Part shown: positions 35,340 through 47,699 of the stretch, piece after piece | How positions within the stretch are numbered: the first letter of the stretch is position 1 | Layout: every line of letters begins with the position of its first letter | Assembly: GCA_963920525.1 (NCBI GenBank) | Contig: OY986438.1 | Span: forward strand, 50,929,253-50,993,252 | Source: Dichetophora obliterata | Lineage: Eukaryota; Arthropoda; Insecta; Diptera; Sciomyzidae | Length of the DNA stretch: 64,000 nt | Reading direction: 5' to 3' | Program-made: the position numbers and the translations under genes | Notes under the pieces: generated by a model | Told to the model about the DNA's origin: nothing | Databases searched by the model: none | The model's input: the letters and a program-made list of their open reading frames with translations, nothing else

Positions 35340-37135
35340 GGGCGTCCGCAGGATTTGTTCTAGGGGGTGCGGTGGAAAAGGCATAATTGAATCTAAAATG
35401 AACATAAACAAAATGTAACCTATATAATGCTATTTACTACGATTTTTGGTACTAATTTTGTAAACATGATACACACACTACACCAGTTGACACACGCTTG
35501 TACCCATTAGAAAATCTAATATAATTTTACAGTTCGTGTAAAAATCTTTCTCGTATCATGTCCGAAATATTTAAAAATTGTATTTTATTTTTTTGTCATG
35601 TAATACATTTTAGAAATTTTTTGCTATGCAAATATTTTTAATAGTTTTATAAATTAAATAATGAGAGGCCTATATCCTTAAATGAAATCGCATTAATTAC
35701 TATCGAGCCCCAAGATTTCAACTTATAAAATTAGAATACCTAAATTTCCTAATATTAAACAAAATTTTATTTTTGTTGAAAAACTGAAAAAAATTAAAAT
35801 TTTAGGTCATTTTTTAACTTTGGAAACCTTTAACTCCAAACCAATTTCAAGTGCACTAAAATTTTTTAGTTTTGGATTTAGGAGGTCAAAATCCATATCG
35901 TTCGCAAAAATTTAAAATGTGAGTTTCCGTTATTCTTGAAATGTTCCCCGCATGCTAAGGGAGATTTATCACCGGATCTCACACCGCATTGACACCAATC
36001 TACTTATTTCTTTTTCCATCATGAATCAGTTCTAGCAGCTTGCAAGTTCCTACAATTGAGTGAGAAAATATACCTATTATCTGAATAATTTAAAAATTTA
36101 TTTTTTTTAAATTGAAAACGTATGAATAAATAAAAAAGAGGTACATGTATATTAGAAGTGTTTTAGGTTTCATACATTTTCATAACATATTCCAGAACCT
36201 CCAGAAAAGTACAGAAAAAACTGGGTGGGCGCCGTAAAATAAAGTGAATTTTAAGAAGTATAAAATGATTGTTTGAAATCGACACTTATCAAATTTACAT
36301 TTATGTCATAAAAAACTTTTGATTATAACATATTCTAATGTAAAATCTTTTGCTTAATATGATATAAGGTTTTTTAAAAAATTAGTTCTTGATCCAAAAT
36401 TGGCCTACTTTATTAAATTTCCTAATTTTTTCTTTAGCTTTTGAATTAGAAGCTTTGCTCTCGCCTAAATCGCTGCAACTTTCTTAATTTTAAATGCTGC
36501 AGGATTGTTTGTAATTTTATTAAGTTTTGGAAAAATTAAAAAAAAATCCAAATTGGATAATTTTTATTATAGCAAAACAAGCCGACTTTTTGGAAAACAT
36601 TGTTTTTTTCATTAAATTTATTTACTTTGTCTTCTGCGTGTTTACAATGACTTTATATAGTCAAAGTTTATATCCGTTATTGAATGAAATGCCCCTTGCT
36701 ATCTGTTGCTACGAAGAATGATCTTCGACTAATAAGGGATATCATCCCTTAACATTCGTCAATTTCTCGTTGGAATAACTTCGTAATTTGTTTTATTACA
36801 TTCGTGGTATTTACTATAAAATTCATTCGCAGGTTGACCTAACGTATTATTTATAAAAGGTATGAAGTTTTAGTTGAGTTTAAAAAATTTACCAATGAAA
36901 TCGTTCAGACTGGTTTGTCGAACAATTACTGAATATAAGGACATGTGTGATTGCAAGGTGGCCGTAGCCTACTGGAAGAGTACGTGCCCCATACGCTAAA
37001 GAACCGCGGTTCAAACCCTATCCGAACAGAAGGTTTTTTTTCGCGACTAGGTATTCCGATCATTCGTAAATGTAAAGTACAATATAAATTTGTTTTTGTA
37101 TGAATACGAATAAAATATTTGAAATGTGTACCAAA
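35340..37135 (+). repeat. Dispersed 1.9 kb repeat, copy B
   Basis: Direct copy of 3924-5850, slightly shorter through internal deletions (for example after CCAGAACCTCC near 36200). It carries the same tRNA-like box near its 3' end. The 64-aa frame at 36527-36721 is not kept open in copy A and is not a gene. Confidence 0.8.
36957..37032 (+). other. tRNA-like / Pol III box within repeat copy B
   Basis: TAGCCTACTGG, then about 40 nt later GGTTCAAACCC (a perfect box B). It is the counterpart of the 5676-5750 box and keeps the same spacing. Confidence 0.45.
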
Positions 37136-37826
37136 CTAAGTCCATTCTACAAATTCTATTCGTGTCTGAAAATTACAAATAAAATTCGTAGAAAAAATTT
37201 TTCAATTAAAGAATACGTATTGAAAAGTTTTTGTGAAACAAAGGCAAACGAAATGGTATCGTAACTGATTAGGCCGTGTTCATATTACTCTTTTTTGTCA
37301 CAATTGCGACATGGCTCTCAATTTTTCTTCGCAAACGCGGCTGAGAAATACTGAATATTAAATAAATAAATGCATTGAAATACATACAAAATTCAGTATT
37401 TTTTAGCAGCGTTTGCAAAAAAAAAAAAAAAAACGTGAAAGCAATCGCCTTACAGCAACGAGTACAACATACTATTTCAAAATTAATGGTTTAGCTCTGC
37501 TTTTTTTATAAATTAACCTAAAAAAGTGTTTTCGTACATATTCTTTTCAAAATAAATTAAATACATAATGAACATATCGTCATATGAAATCAAAAAAGCC
37601 ATAAGTTACAAAAAATTCAAAATTGACGTTTTGATTGATTATGACGCATCTTATCTAAATACATGATTCGTAAAATTTTACACTTCTACAACTAAAACCG
37701 ACGTTTTTATTAACAAAGTTTTCAAAGCCCTAAGTTTAAGCGTAACTTACAACTAATAATGCTTTTTGATTTTCTATTAAAAATTTTTTTATTTAAACTT
37801 ACGGCTTTTTTGATTTAATATGAAGA

Positions 37827-38137
37827 TTAGGGCGGGTCAATTTGTATGGACGAATTTTTTGGTGGTCTGGCTCAGCGAAATTCGTAAAATACATGTAATT
37901 TCAAGACTTTTTCTCCACTACAGCATATACAAATTCTGAAAAAAAGCTGTGCGGACTTTCGTAAATAGATTTTGTTCTCAATTATAAAATATGAATGTAT
38001 GAATGTATGTGTATGAATCTATTTACGAAAGTCCGCACAGCTTTTTTTCAGAATTTGTATATGCTGTAGTGGAGAAAAAGTCTTGAAATTACATGTATTT
38101 TACGAATTTCGCTGAGCCAGAATTTGACCCGCCCTAA
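37827..38137. mobile_element. Near-perfect hairpin MITE, TTAGGG ends
   Basis: The arms 37871-37972 and 38016-38120 appear identical over about 100 bp, with a 43-bp loop. The outer ends are TTAGGGCGGGTCAA and inverted TTAGGGCGGGTCAAAT. The right arm lacks about 20 bp present in the left arm (37844-37868). The flanks share ATGAAGA directly at both sides, consistent with a target duplication of about 7 bp. No coding capacity. Confidence 0.85.
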
Positions 38138-38565
38138 TGAAGATATATAAAAAATGATCATTGCCTAGGGGGGTGGGGGGCAGTATTGACCAAACACGAG
38201 CTAATAAACACAAACAAGATTTGCTTTTCATGCTCCCACTTTCATTTTCTGAAGTGATGTGAGCCAAAACGCGGTATAAAACTATTTGCTTCATTGTCAG
38301 AGTCTGTCTATCTGTCAAAATAAAAATGAGCATTAGTAGGTGAGCAGATAAAATTTTGCACTGAAAAAAATTTATTCAAATTCAAGCATTTCAAACATAT
38401 AATATAACATATTAGGTCTGTTCCCGTACTAACTTCAAGTAATTGTAATAGATTATAGAGTGACATTTTGCATGTTATTCTTCTCTCTCGACCTTCAAAA
38501 ATTTGTAAAATAACGCTTTCAAGCAAGTTTAAGTTACTTGAATCGAGTACGGGAACAGATCTAAT

Positions 38566-38755
38566 GGGTTCAGGGAAATAACGCCCAATGAAATAACGCC
38601 CAAAATAAAAAATGAAATAAAACCCAAAAATTTTCCATTTTAATAATGAAATAAAATTTTGGGCTTTATTTCATTGAAATTGGGCTTTATTTCATTTTTC
38701 TATTTTGGGCTATTCCATTCTATTCTATTTTATTTCTATTTTATTTCATTAAATT
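38566..38755. repeat. Simple palindromic GAAATAA/GCCCAA tract
   Basis: Repeated words GAAATAACGCCCAA and AATGAAATAAAACCC face their complements GGGCTTTATTTCATT, followed by TCTATTTTATT runs. It is a low-complexity foldback of uncertain origin. Confidence 0.6.
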
Positions 38756-38759
38756 GAAC

Positions 38760-40798
38760 GAGGCTTTAAATATATAAATGGCATTAAATAAATAAATGTA
38801 AAAAGAACGTGTGATCGGTGTCGCGATCGCGGCAAGACTGCATAATTTGGCCCCAGCCTTAAAGTACTGAAAAATGTCCACGTACGCAATACGGAATGCG
38901 TGATACATAAAAAAAAAAGTGAGAAAGCTTCTGTTTTCCTCTGCTTGCCGTTATTTTCAACCAATCTAGTTGTTTATTTTTTAATGTAGATAATTGCGGT
39001 ACGAAGATAATAGGAAAAAACTTACGAAAATGTAAAAAATTTTAAAAAAATTTAAAGATAAATTAAATAAAATTACGATCATGCTTATGTACGTGCCAGA
39101 GAGAATGTACATATACACACATGCGTGCACTTGAATGTTTATGAATGTTTATGCTCAGTTATATAAAAGTGTTGAGTTGGAGAGGTTTTAAGAGTTCTAG
39201 TAAAATTTAGTTTTGAACAACGGCGTTGCACCCAGTGCTGCCATATTTTTGTGAGTAAAAAACTTTATTGGTTGATTTAAAATACGTCAAAATACGTCAT
39301 ATTCAACTATTTTCGAAAAAACATAAAAAATAAATGTATAAAGAAAAACTCATTTTATTTTTTAAACATTTTTTTATGCATAGTAATAAAAAAGAGTACG
39401 CACATTTTAAAAGTATTTCGTACAACACAAAAATTAAACAACAATAAGTTCAACTTATTTAGTAACTTGTACTTTGTACTATTCGTTCGTAAATTTATCG
39501 ATGATTTTTTTAAATAAGCTACAAATAAACTTAAATGGACTTTAATAAAATATATGATTTGTTAAATGTTGGTTTTATGTAATATTACTACAGTAAGCTC
39601 TATAAATCAATTAGTTTAGGATGTAGTCTGGTGCTCTAGTTTTTTTAATGTACAATATATTGTGAATATACCGTAAAAAATTTAGACCAAAATTCAAAAT
39701 ATTAACGAAGTTATAGCACATAATCAAGAGCACCTCTTAATTGCGGGCTGTATGTTGTTAAAACTTTAAAAGCGTTTTTCTCGAAACAACGTTTTTTTGA
39801 TCTACTATTTAATCTACTGTCAGAATGACAAGCCTACAGAACAACAATTTATTAAAATTTTTTGTTTCATAATCTTCAAGTGCCGTTATCGCCCGGGCCA
39901 GCAATACATCTTTTATAGGCTTAATTCAAATATTATATAAATATATGTAATGTGTATCAACAATAACACGGTATTACAGTAAAAAAAAATTACTCAAGGC
40001 ATAGTGGAGGTTGTAGGTCTAATGGAACATAAACGTACTGCATACTTGGTTTTTCGAATATATCCTCAAAATCGTGATTCAGGGCCAAAAACCGTTCTTA
40101 GGTGAAAGAATAAAACATAGTGAAACATCGGCATGTAAAGTTGGATATCCATTAAATTTCTTTTTTTTTAAGAATAACATCAATCTGGGCCATTTGAATT
40201 ATCAGAGGGTACAAAGATACAATCGAAATTATAAGAAATTTATCATTTTTATATTTTTTTCAATTCCTCTAACAATTTTTTGAAGAAAATTGTATATGAA
40301 GTCACTAGTATATATATTTCTAGTATATATTAGTAGTAAATATATAAAAGCTTTAAATAATTTTCATTTTAACCAGTTAAAGCTTAAAGGAAATGCCAAA
40401 TTTGAATCATCTCTACTATTATAAAACTAATACAAAAAATTATGGTCACTTATTGTTTACTTTTGCTATGCAAAAAATTAAAATTTTATATTAGATAGTT
40501 TTGATTTCATATACATTGTTGGCTGTCTTGGTCAATTAAAAAAACATTATTTTACCCAACTGATAATTTTCATAAATATTTTTAAACGATTAAAATTAAA
40601 AATAGTTCGTATGATTAAGATTTTCAAAAGTTTTAAACTTTTAACCAATTTTAATATTTTACAACAAAAATTGATTGAAGTTGAAAAAAAAACTATTTTA
40701 TTTGTTATAAAATTTAATGTTAATGCTAAAGGTATACCATTATTCTTTCCATTTTATTATCGCTCCCTGCATCGACTTGGATATTTAAGGATATAAAA
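38760..40798. other. Intergenic, no gene recognised
   Basis: AT-rich. The frames at 38749 (-), 40074 (+) and 40611 (+) lack recognisable domains. Confidence 0.35.
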
Positions 40799-41579
40799 GG
40801 TTTGGATATTTTTGTCCCTCAAAGAGGATGATATCACAAAGATGTTGGTCGCGACCACCCATTTGGGGTCAGAAAATGTGAACTTTCAGATGGAACAATA
40901 CGTCTACAAACGCCACCCTGATGGCATTAACTCTTAACTTGGGCAAGACCTGGGAGAAACTGATGTTGGCCGCACGCGCCATTGCCGCCATCGAATATCC
41001 TCAGGATGTCTTCGTCATTTCATCTCGTCCCACTGGTCTACGTGCTGTCTTGAAGTTTGCCAAGTACACTGACACCACCCCAATTGCTGGTCGTTTTACT
41101 CCTGGTGCATTCACCAATCAGATTCAGTCAGCTTACCGCGAGCCACATCTGTCGGTTGTCCCAGATCCCATTACCGATCATCAACCCATCATGGAAGCTT
41201 TTTATGTCAACATCCCAGTCATTTCTTTTACCAATACTGACTCGCCATTGCGTTATATTGATATTGCTATCCCATGCAACAACAAGTCACCTCACTCCGT
41301 CGTTTTGATGTGGTGGGTGTTGTCTCGTGAAGTGCTCCGCCTTCGTGGCACCATCTCACGCAATGTTGAGTGATCCAGCCAGAGGAGGCTGAGAAGGAGG
41401 AAGCTGCTGATAAAGAACTCTTGCCAGCTCCCAAGATTGAGGCTGAGGTCGTTGATCATCTAGTAGAAGAGGCTACCAACTGGGCTGAAGAGGTTGCTGC
41501 TGAGAATGTAGCTACCGGCGCTGATGACTGGAATGAAGATGCTGTTAAGACCTCATGTGGAGTTGATGGCAACTTCTAA
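40799..41579 (+). pseudogene. RpSA (sta) pseudogene: Processed pseudogene of 40S ribosomal protein SA
   Basis: Intronless sequence colinear with ribosomal protein SA (laminin receptor/stubarista): [81 protein letters not shown], and the ending VDGNF. It is disabled by an extra T in the run near 40810, a 2-nt deletion near 40932, and a deletion of about a dozen codons at 41371-41376 that also creates an in-frame TGA. The first codons are missing. The lack of introns points to retrocopying; no clear poly(A) tract remains after 41579. Confidence 0.9.
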
Positions 41580-41589
41580 AATTAGTTGG

Positions 41590-43920
41590 TTCACTTGTAG
41601 TTGTCTTAGCAGTAAAATTTGACCGAAAAAGTGAATTTTTTATTTCCACATTAAAAAAAGTAATAAAAAATTTCCAAAAATTAAGAGTTATACTACAAGT
41701 TTTTCGTAAGATATCTCCAAACTGTTTTTTTGGCTCCAAATATGATTCAGAGGGTATAAGTGCAAGTATACAGTAATATTTAGTTTCACCCGACTTAACA
41801 ATCATTCTAATTTCGTGAAAGTTTTTGGATATTTAATTTTTAACACCGTGTTATTAATAATCGATGGATTATATAACAATACAAATGAATTAGGGCACCG
41901 AATTAGGAAAATACACATGTCTCAAATATAATTCTGTAATCAAATCCAACAAAAAACGTTCGAGTGACTTATGCACATTCGAATTTATACATCTTTGAGT
42001 CCAATTTTCTTTGTTTGAAAGTTCAGTTAAGTAAATTGGGAAAATGAGAAAAGGTTTACCGTTACCTCACCAATGCAATGTTTTATATTGTTTCAAAAAA
42101 AAAAACTCTAAAATATCCAACTTGTACTAAACAATAGGCCAAGAGTTGCTTTTGTTGTACATATTTTTAATTTTAATTTTCCTTATTCTTTCATATAACA
42201 TAATTTACCTGCAAAAATTGTTCTATTTTGACACAAACAGTTGCTATCATTAAAAATCATGGGACACCCCCCCCATGATTTTTTGATGAAAACTAATTTG
42301 CTTAAAATATTGTTATATTTTTTGCAATGTGTTACAGCTTAAAAACTAATTTATGTGAAAAACATTTTCAAATATAGCTTAAAAAATAATTCTGTGAAAA
42401 ATATTTCAAATATTTTAAACTATTCGAAAGTTATATACATAAATCTATGTTTCAATCTATTTCCTTATCTATATATTCATAGTTAACGTTATAGTTATAG
42501 TAGAATTTGTCCTGAACCAATTCAATGAATTTTTTATGATCGTTTTATGAATTTGTAAAAGTGTAAATTGACCTTCGAACAAAACACATGCTAGACGTTT
42601 CCGTTTGAAACATCAATGCATGACGATCAGAATTTTCTGATATATATAATTAATTAAAACCGTTCGAAGTATAACATTTTTGATTAATTCTGGGCGGTAA
42701 TGGGGGTGTGGCAAAATTTTTTAACTTAAACCATCTCATACTCAAAGCAATGGAATGTCAGAATTTCAGCTCAATTGAGCTTCGACCTAGTGCGCTTTGC
42801 TTTACTCCAAGCTTATCCCCCGAAAAGTGGACTAAACTAAAGTGGGTCATGCCCATTTTTAGTAAAGTTAGCGAAAAATACCATACAACGTAGATTACCA
42901 AATTGGATTAGCTTCCGAGAACAAGTGTTCGCTGGGTACAGATATAGCATTCCAATCTTCGCAAGTTTTGAAAAAATTTCGATCGCATCTTTTTTATTGG
43001 TGTAATAGGAGACTACAGGTACATCTGCACTTCTGTTTCGCTTACATTTGCTATTGAAGATGCATCAGAATATTAATTTTTTGCTTTTTGTGTTAGCTTT
43101 TTGTGGTATTTCCAGATGTCAAATTGTGAATCGGCTAAAAATCGAGCGAACGTTATCGATGTTTTTCCTTTTCAGACCGATGTATCGACGATGTATCGCT
43201 CATAAGAACATCGATGTTGACATCGAGGCCAAAGATATGACGCAAAAACAAAAAAAACCCTTTCATATAACTTATATGGTGATTGAAAACTTTGAAGCAA
43301 GATTTCTGGAAACTTTAAAATAAGACTTAAGCTGTTATTGCTCATCGACACAGATATAATGTGAGATTACACTGTATAAAATTTTATGCATGCAAAATTT
43401 TTGGAAGTATGTATGAAAAATTGTTTATTTTTAGAAAATAACGGCATTGCGTGGCTATTTCAAAGAGGTAAAATTAAAAAATTATGCATAACAAGGCATT
43501 ACGATAATTTGCATGGCCAATATAAGGTAATTGTAGGGCATATGATGGAGAAATTAGTTAATTATTTAAATGCGGCATGCCACATATCATATCATATAGT
43601 GATCAGTTCCAAGTACGTATAATGAAAGCATCTTACGCTGTCAGTTTAGCCTTGGCAAAACACAATAAGCAACATAAGCACAATAAAAAACATATTTGTT
43701 TTTTACTACTAGCAGCAGTTTTTACATTTCCGTCTGCTTATCTGTATTTCACATTATTCGTCTGTCGGTCTGTTTCCTTTTGACGTTCCGTCCACTACTT
43801 ATTAATTTAATTTTGCAATACAAGTCCGAGCAAAAAAAAAATCCCATAATGCCTAGTAAGATTTCTGTAAAAAGTGCTTTAGCACTACTTTGTTTTCAGT
43901 GTGAGCTTTAAAGCGCTTAT
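41590..43920. other. Intergenic, no gene recognised
   Basis: No coding, RNA or transposon end supported. Small frames at 43048, 43386 and 43577 show no domain. Confidence 0.35.
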
Positions 43921-43929
43921 TAATACATA

Positions 43930-44297
43930 CTCAAGATGAGAAAATATAGGTGTGCAAAGCTGCCCGACACTGCCCTTCAGAAAATGTGAGCATTCCCGGA
44001 TGTTACCAGGAAACATTCCATGGAATGTAGGAAGCATTCCCCTTTGTTGCACACTCCATTGCTTTTTTAACATAGCATGTCATTAGAGGGAAACATTCCT
44101 CCGCGCTTTGTTAAAAAGTCATGTGGAAACATTACTCTCCGCTGTCCTCAAAAGCGAATTGGAAGCAGTCCTCTCCCTTGTTTTAAGAATTAATGTGGAA
44201 ACATTCCTCTCCCTTGTTATGAAAATGGATTCGGCCAGGATTCGAACCCGGGACCCCTGAGCGACAGTCGAGCGCGCTACCACTAGACTATCGAATT
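43930..44297 (-). repeat. tRNA-headed SINE-like element, copy 2
   Basis: Read on the minus strand, a tRNA-like head (44297-44229) is followed by a body with GGAATGTTTCCACATTAATT-type blocks and the CATTCCATGGAATG block. The body is also present at 1-240 on the plus strand. A head with Pol III boxes plus a repeated body in two orientations fits a tRNA-derived SINE. Confidence 0.6.
44229..44297 (-). tRNA. tRNA-like head (tRNA-Asp-like, probably pseudo)
   Basis: On the minus strand, box A TAGTCTAGTGG (44290-44280) and box B GGTTCGAATCC (44248-44238) both match the consensus exactly. An anticodon-loop-like CTGTCGC would give anticodon GTC (Asp). The acceptor stem pairs poorly (at least two mismatches) and the T-stem has a mismatch. 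I therefore read it as a tRNA-derived Pol III promoter and not a working tRNA gene. Confidence 0.5.
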
Positions 44298-44299
44298 CT

Positions 44300-45600
44300 A
44301 CAATAAGCGGCTAGAAAACAATGATATTAATATTTTCTATTGTCATTGCTTGACAATAAATAAAAGTTTCCACATGCATTCTTAAAGAAGCGGTTTGGAA
44401 ACAATATAAATACAAAACTACCCTTAAGCTTTCAAAAGATACGGTGGGGAATGTTTCTTTATCACTTTTAGATGGAAGCCTTCCGATTTTTCCTGGAGGG
44501 TGCTTTAAATTACACAAAAACATGCTGAAGGTTATCAGTGAATTCAGCATAACTTGCAGAAGATTTTAAAAAACTAAAAAACACAGTTTCGATTAAATGG
44601 TTGGATAGTATTCATTGCTTATTTCTGAAAAACAAAGATCAATTCTTAAAAAAAACTATATTAAATGAGATCATTCGGAAGGCTGATAAAATTATTTAAA
44701 AAACAATAAAATAGTATATAATTTTAGTAATTCTAAGTACGAATTTTGTGATATTTTTTACAGCTTGTTTAGGGAAGTTTTTCTTTAATTTTTTAGGTAA
44801 GCTTTTTAAGTTAGTATTATTTAATATTTTGTGAGTTTTGAACTAAAGGTTTATATTGATTATTTTTCACGTCATATTTTGTACAGATAGTTAAAAAAGA
44901 TTTTTATTTTTGTATTATTAAAATCACATTCAGGCTTTTTTTAGGTAGTATCATTGAACTTTTAGGTGGAATATTTTTGCATTTTTTTTTGCAGTGAAGG
45001 CGGTATCCTGAAAATCCCGGGACTTAAGGCATTGCAAACCTAGTACTGTTGGAACTAAAAAAGTCCGAGATGTCCTATGTTACATTTAATAAATGGAAAT
45101 AAATATATCGGAAAATAAGAAATTATTTTTTTCCTTTTGTAAAGAACTAATTTTTGTATATGTTAAGTTTAATTTCAATTGTATTTTAAATACGTAATAG
45201 GTATAAATATATGTAATATAATTTATAAAGTATCAAAATGAGCGGAATTGATTTAAACTTTTTTTTCATATTCAATAGTTGTACAAAATTAATACTTTTA
45301 AAAAAATTATTTTTAAGAAATCTTTTGCATTAAATCTATTTAAATTTTAGCAAATAGAAAAGATTTAAAATATTTTTAAATTTCAATTTAAAGCAACTGT
45401 GGTATTAACAAGCAATAAATTAATCTTTACTTTATTTTATTTTGAATTTTAGCAAAAATAAATTAAAAGCAATTGGCTAATAAGCATAGCTATTTTCTGT
45501 GTTACATGTACTTACCTTATTTTTCTAAGTATCTAATTTAATAAAAAAGTCAAAATTTGAAGAACTGTCTCTTGTTGTTCAATATAATACGGTGCTTATT
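44300..45600. other. Intergenic, no gene recognised
   Basis: A short match near 45085-45115 (TTTAATAAATGGAAATAAATA) to about 12007-12030 suggests a fragment of the palindromic element's interior. Otherwise nothing recognised. Confidence 0.3.
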
Positions 45601-45619
45601 ATATAATATAACATCTTAG

Positions 45620-45785
45620 AAACTAGAATGAAATCTTATTACACAATGTAATAATTTAAAACTAAATTAAAATCTTATAACTTAATGTAATAATTTAAAA
45701 CTAAATAAAAATATTTTTACATAATGTAATAACTTAAAACTAAATTGAAAACTTATTATATAATGTAATAAGTTACAACTAAGAA
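45620..45785. repeat. AT-rich tandem repeat, about 4 units
   Basis: Units of roughly 45-55 bp sharing AATGTAATAA(T/C)TTAAAACTAAA. They are diverged from each other. TTTACA-rich words continue to about 46040. Confidence 0.6.
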
Positions 45786-46179
45786 TGGGCAAACAATTTG
45801 AATGAATTTACCTAACCTTAACAATATAATAAAGTAAATATTTACAACTTAAAACTACACAAGTGAAAGTATTAAATCTACTTACAATATTGACAGTACA
45901 TATTTACAGAAATGTAAATTGCATGACATTTTATTTAATTATTTTTTTACAATATTTACAGTACAAATTTACTATATTTACATTATAATATGTAGTAATT
46001 TTTTGCAGTAAATATTTACACAGATGTATTTACAATATATACAAAAAGCTTTTGTTGGTCCAGGAAAATAAAGACAAGTAAGAATTTGTTGTGTGCGAAA
46101 GAAAGAAAGAAAGAATTTAATAACCTGAAATAGTAGATAGAAAATTTTGAAAGTTATGAATGAGTCTACCGAGCCCAAA

Positions 46180-47340
46180 GGTAAAAACGGTCATTCTTAT
46201 AAAAAAAAGAAGATTGTAAGCGATGCCATAAGAAAGATTTCGAAATGTCATGATCCAATTAGCCTCGCATGGTACAGCAGCGAATGCAACTTATATAAGC
46301 GGCTAATATATAGCAAAAAAAATCATGATTATGCAAAACGTTGTCACTGCATAGCAAAATATATAGTAGAAATCAAAATAAAATAGAACTTCTATGTTAG
46401 CATATCGTTGTTTTTTTCATTAACGTCACTCAACGTCACGTCGTTTAATTATTTTTTCATGTTTTAAAAATAAACAAATCAAATTAAAGCCAAAAAAAGT
46501 TATGTACAATATTTACATTATAAAATGAAGTATATACAATATTTACAGCAAAAATTTACAGAAATGTATTTACAATATTTTAATTCAACATTTTACATCA
46601 CATGTAATACGGCCTGTAATCTCCGCTGCTACTAAATGTATTTCATTAACATTTTTTTCTTCAAAACTTTATTAAAACCTCTGTACAGAAATAGTACGAA
46701 CTGTAGCGTTAGGTCAGTGTATAATTTTTTAACTTTTTTCAAAAAATGTAAAAATATTGACTTTTTACTCCAAAAATGATTTAAAAATTGTTTTTTTTAT
46801 AAAAATAAAATCAAGTGATAATTGCACATTTGGCTACCTTTCATATGACATAGCATTTATTTGCAAAAATTCTTCCAGTTAAGCACAAAAATTATTTTAC
46901 TGTTTATCAAAATAACAAGGGTACCCCCTTCGATTTTTTCGCGAAATTTAATTTTTACAAAATGTTTTTTTAATATTATGTGATTAATAATTCATTAATT
47001 TATGTGGAAAAATTACCCAAACATCTCTTTATTTTTGCTCAAAGGTTAAACGAAAGCACTTAACAATAATAGTTACAACTTTACCGTTAAATTTTTTTTT
47101 TAAAAAGGTCAAAAATATTGAATTTTAAAAAACTTGTAAAAAACTGGCTTGAAGTCGAAGCACACATCACACAGAGTGTTTTACTTTGGTACGATCGTTG
47201 CACGTTGATGTTGATGCACGATGGCGTAGAATATGTTGCATGGTATTAATGATATTGAGTCATACAAAAACCAAGTACGTACTGAGTGTAAAAGCAATAG
47301 CAGTTCATCGCTGCAGACCTCTGTTCTTTACTAATTTGGT
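46180..47340. other. Intergenic, no gene recognised
   Basis: TTTACAATATTTACA words recur near 46500-46580. The frames at 46147 and 47186 have no recognisable domain. Confidence 0.35.
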
Positions 47341-47348
47341 TGTCCAGG

Positions 47349-47456
47349 GGCCGAATTACAGCAGACGTGGTCGAGCAAAATTGTACAAGATTGATAAGCA
47401 CTTGTCTCGTCGTGCCCTTCGTAAATTTGCTCGATCACGGGTGCTGTAATTTGGCC
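47349..47456. other. 108-nt RNA-like hairpin
   Basis: The 5' arm from 47349 (GGCCGAATTACAGCAG, then CGTGGTCGAGCAAAA) faces a complementary 3' arm ending at 47456. About 34 positions pair, with three mismatches and two G-U pairs if transcribed from the plus strand, around a loop of about 38 nt. It could be a miRNA-like precursor, another structured RNA or a tiny MITE. Flanking target duplications were not found. It also lies inside an 87-aa frame that I do not support. Confidence 0.4.
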
Positions 47457-47699
47457 TCAGTTTAGCGCACTATTTTGGAGCTTTAGTTTTCAAGGGGATC
47501 AATTTTGAATAGATTAGCGCTTAAACTTGTTCAACTTTCTACATTTTAATAACTGCTATTTGTAGCTGAAGAAACAAGCTCCCTAAAGGAATAGGACACA
47601 AAATATGTCGTTATGTACTTTTTTATTTAATGACCCAAATTGTTCGACTTGTGGCCTTTCCCCCTCTCCATCCTTTCATCCTCTAACCATCATCGCAAC

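Noticed and set aside
36527..36721. 64-aa reading frame
   Set aside because: Part of repeat copy B; the equivalent region of copy A does not preserve it.
38560..38760. CRISPR-like array
   Set aside because: The repeats are simple AT-rich palindromic words without uniform spacers, in a eukaryotic genome.
41370..41579. Independent acidic 69-aa gene
   Set aside because: It is the C-terminal part of the RpSA retrocopy after a deletion and frameshift.
44229..44297. Functional tRNA-Asp gene
   Set aside because: The acceptor stem and T-stem mispair and it is joined to a repeated body, so it is read as a tRNA-derived promoter.
47186..47449. 87-aa basic reading frame
   Set aside because: It overlaps the strong hairpin and has no recognisable domain; the basic composition comes from the stem sequence.
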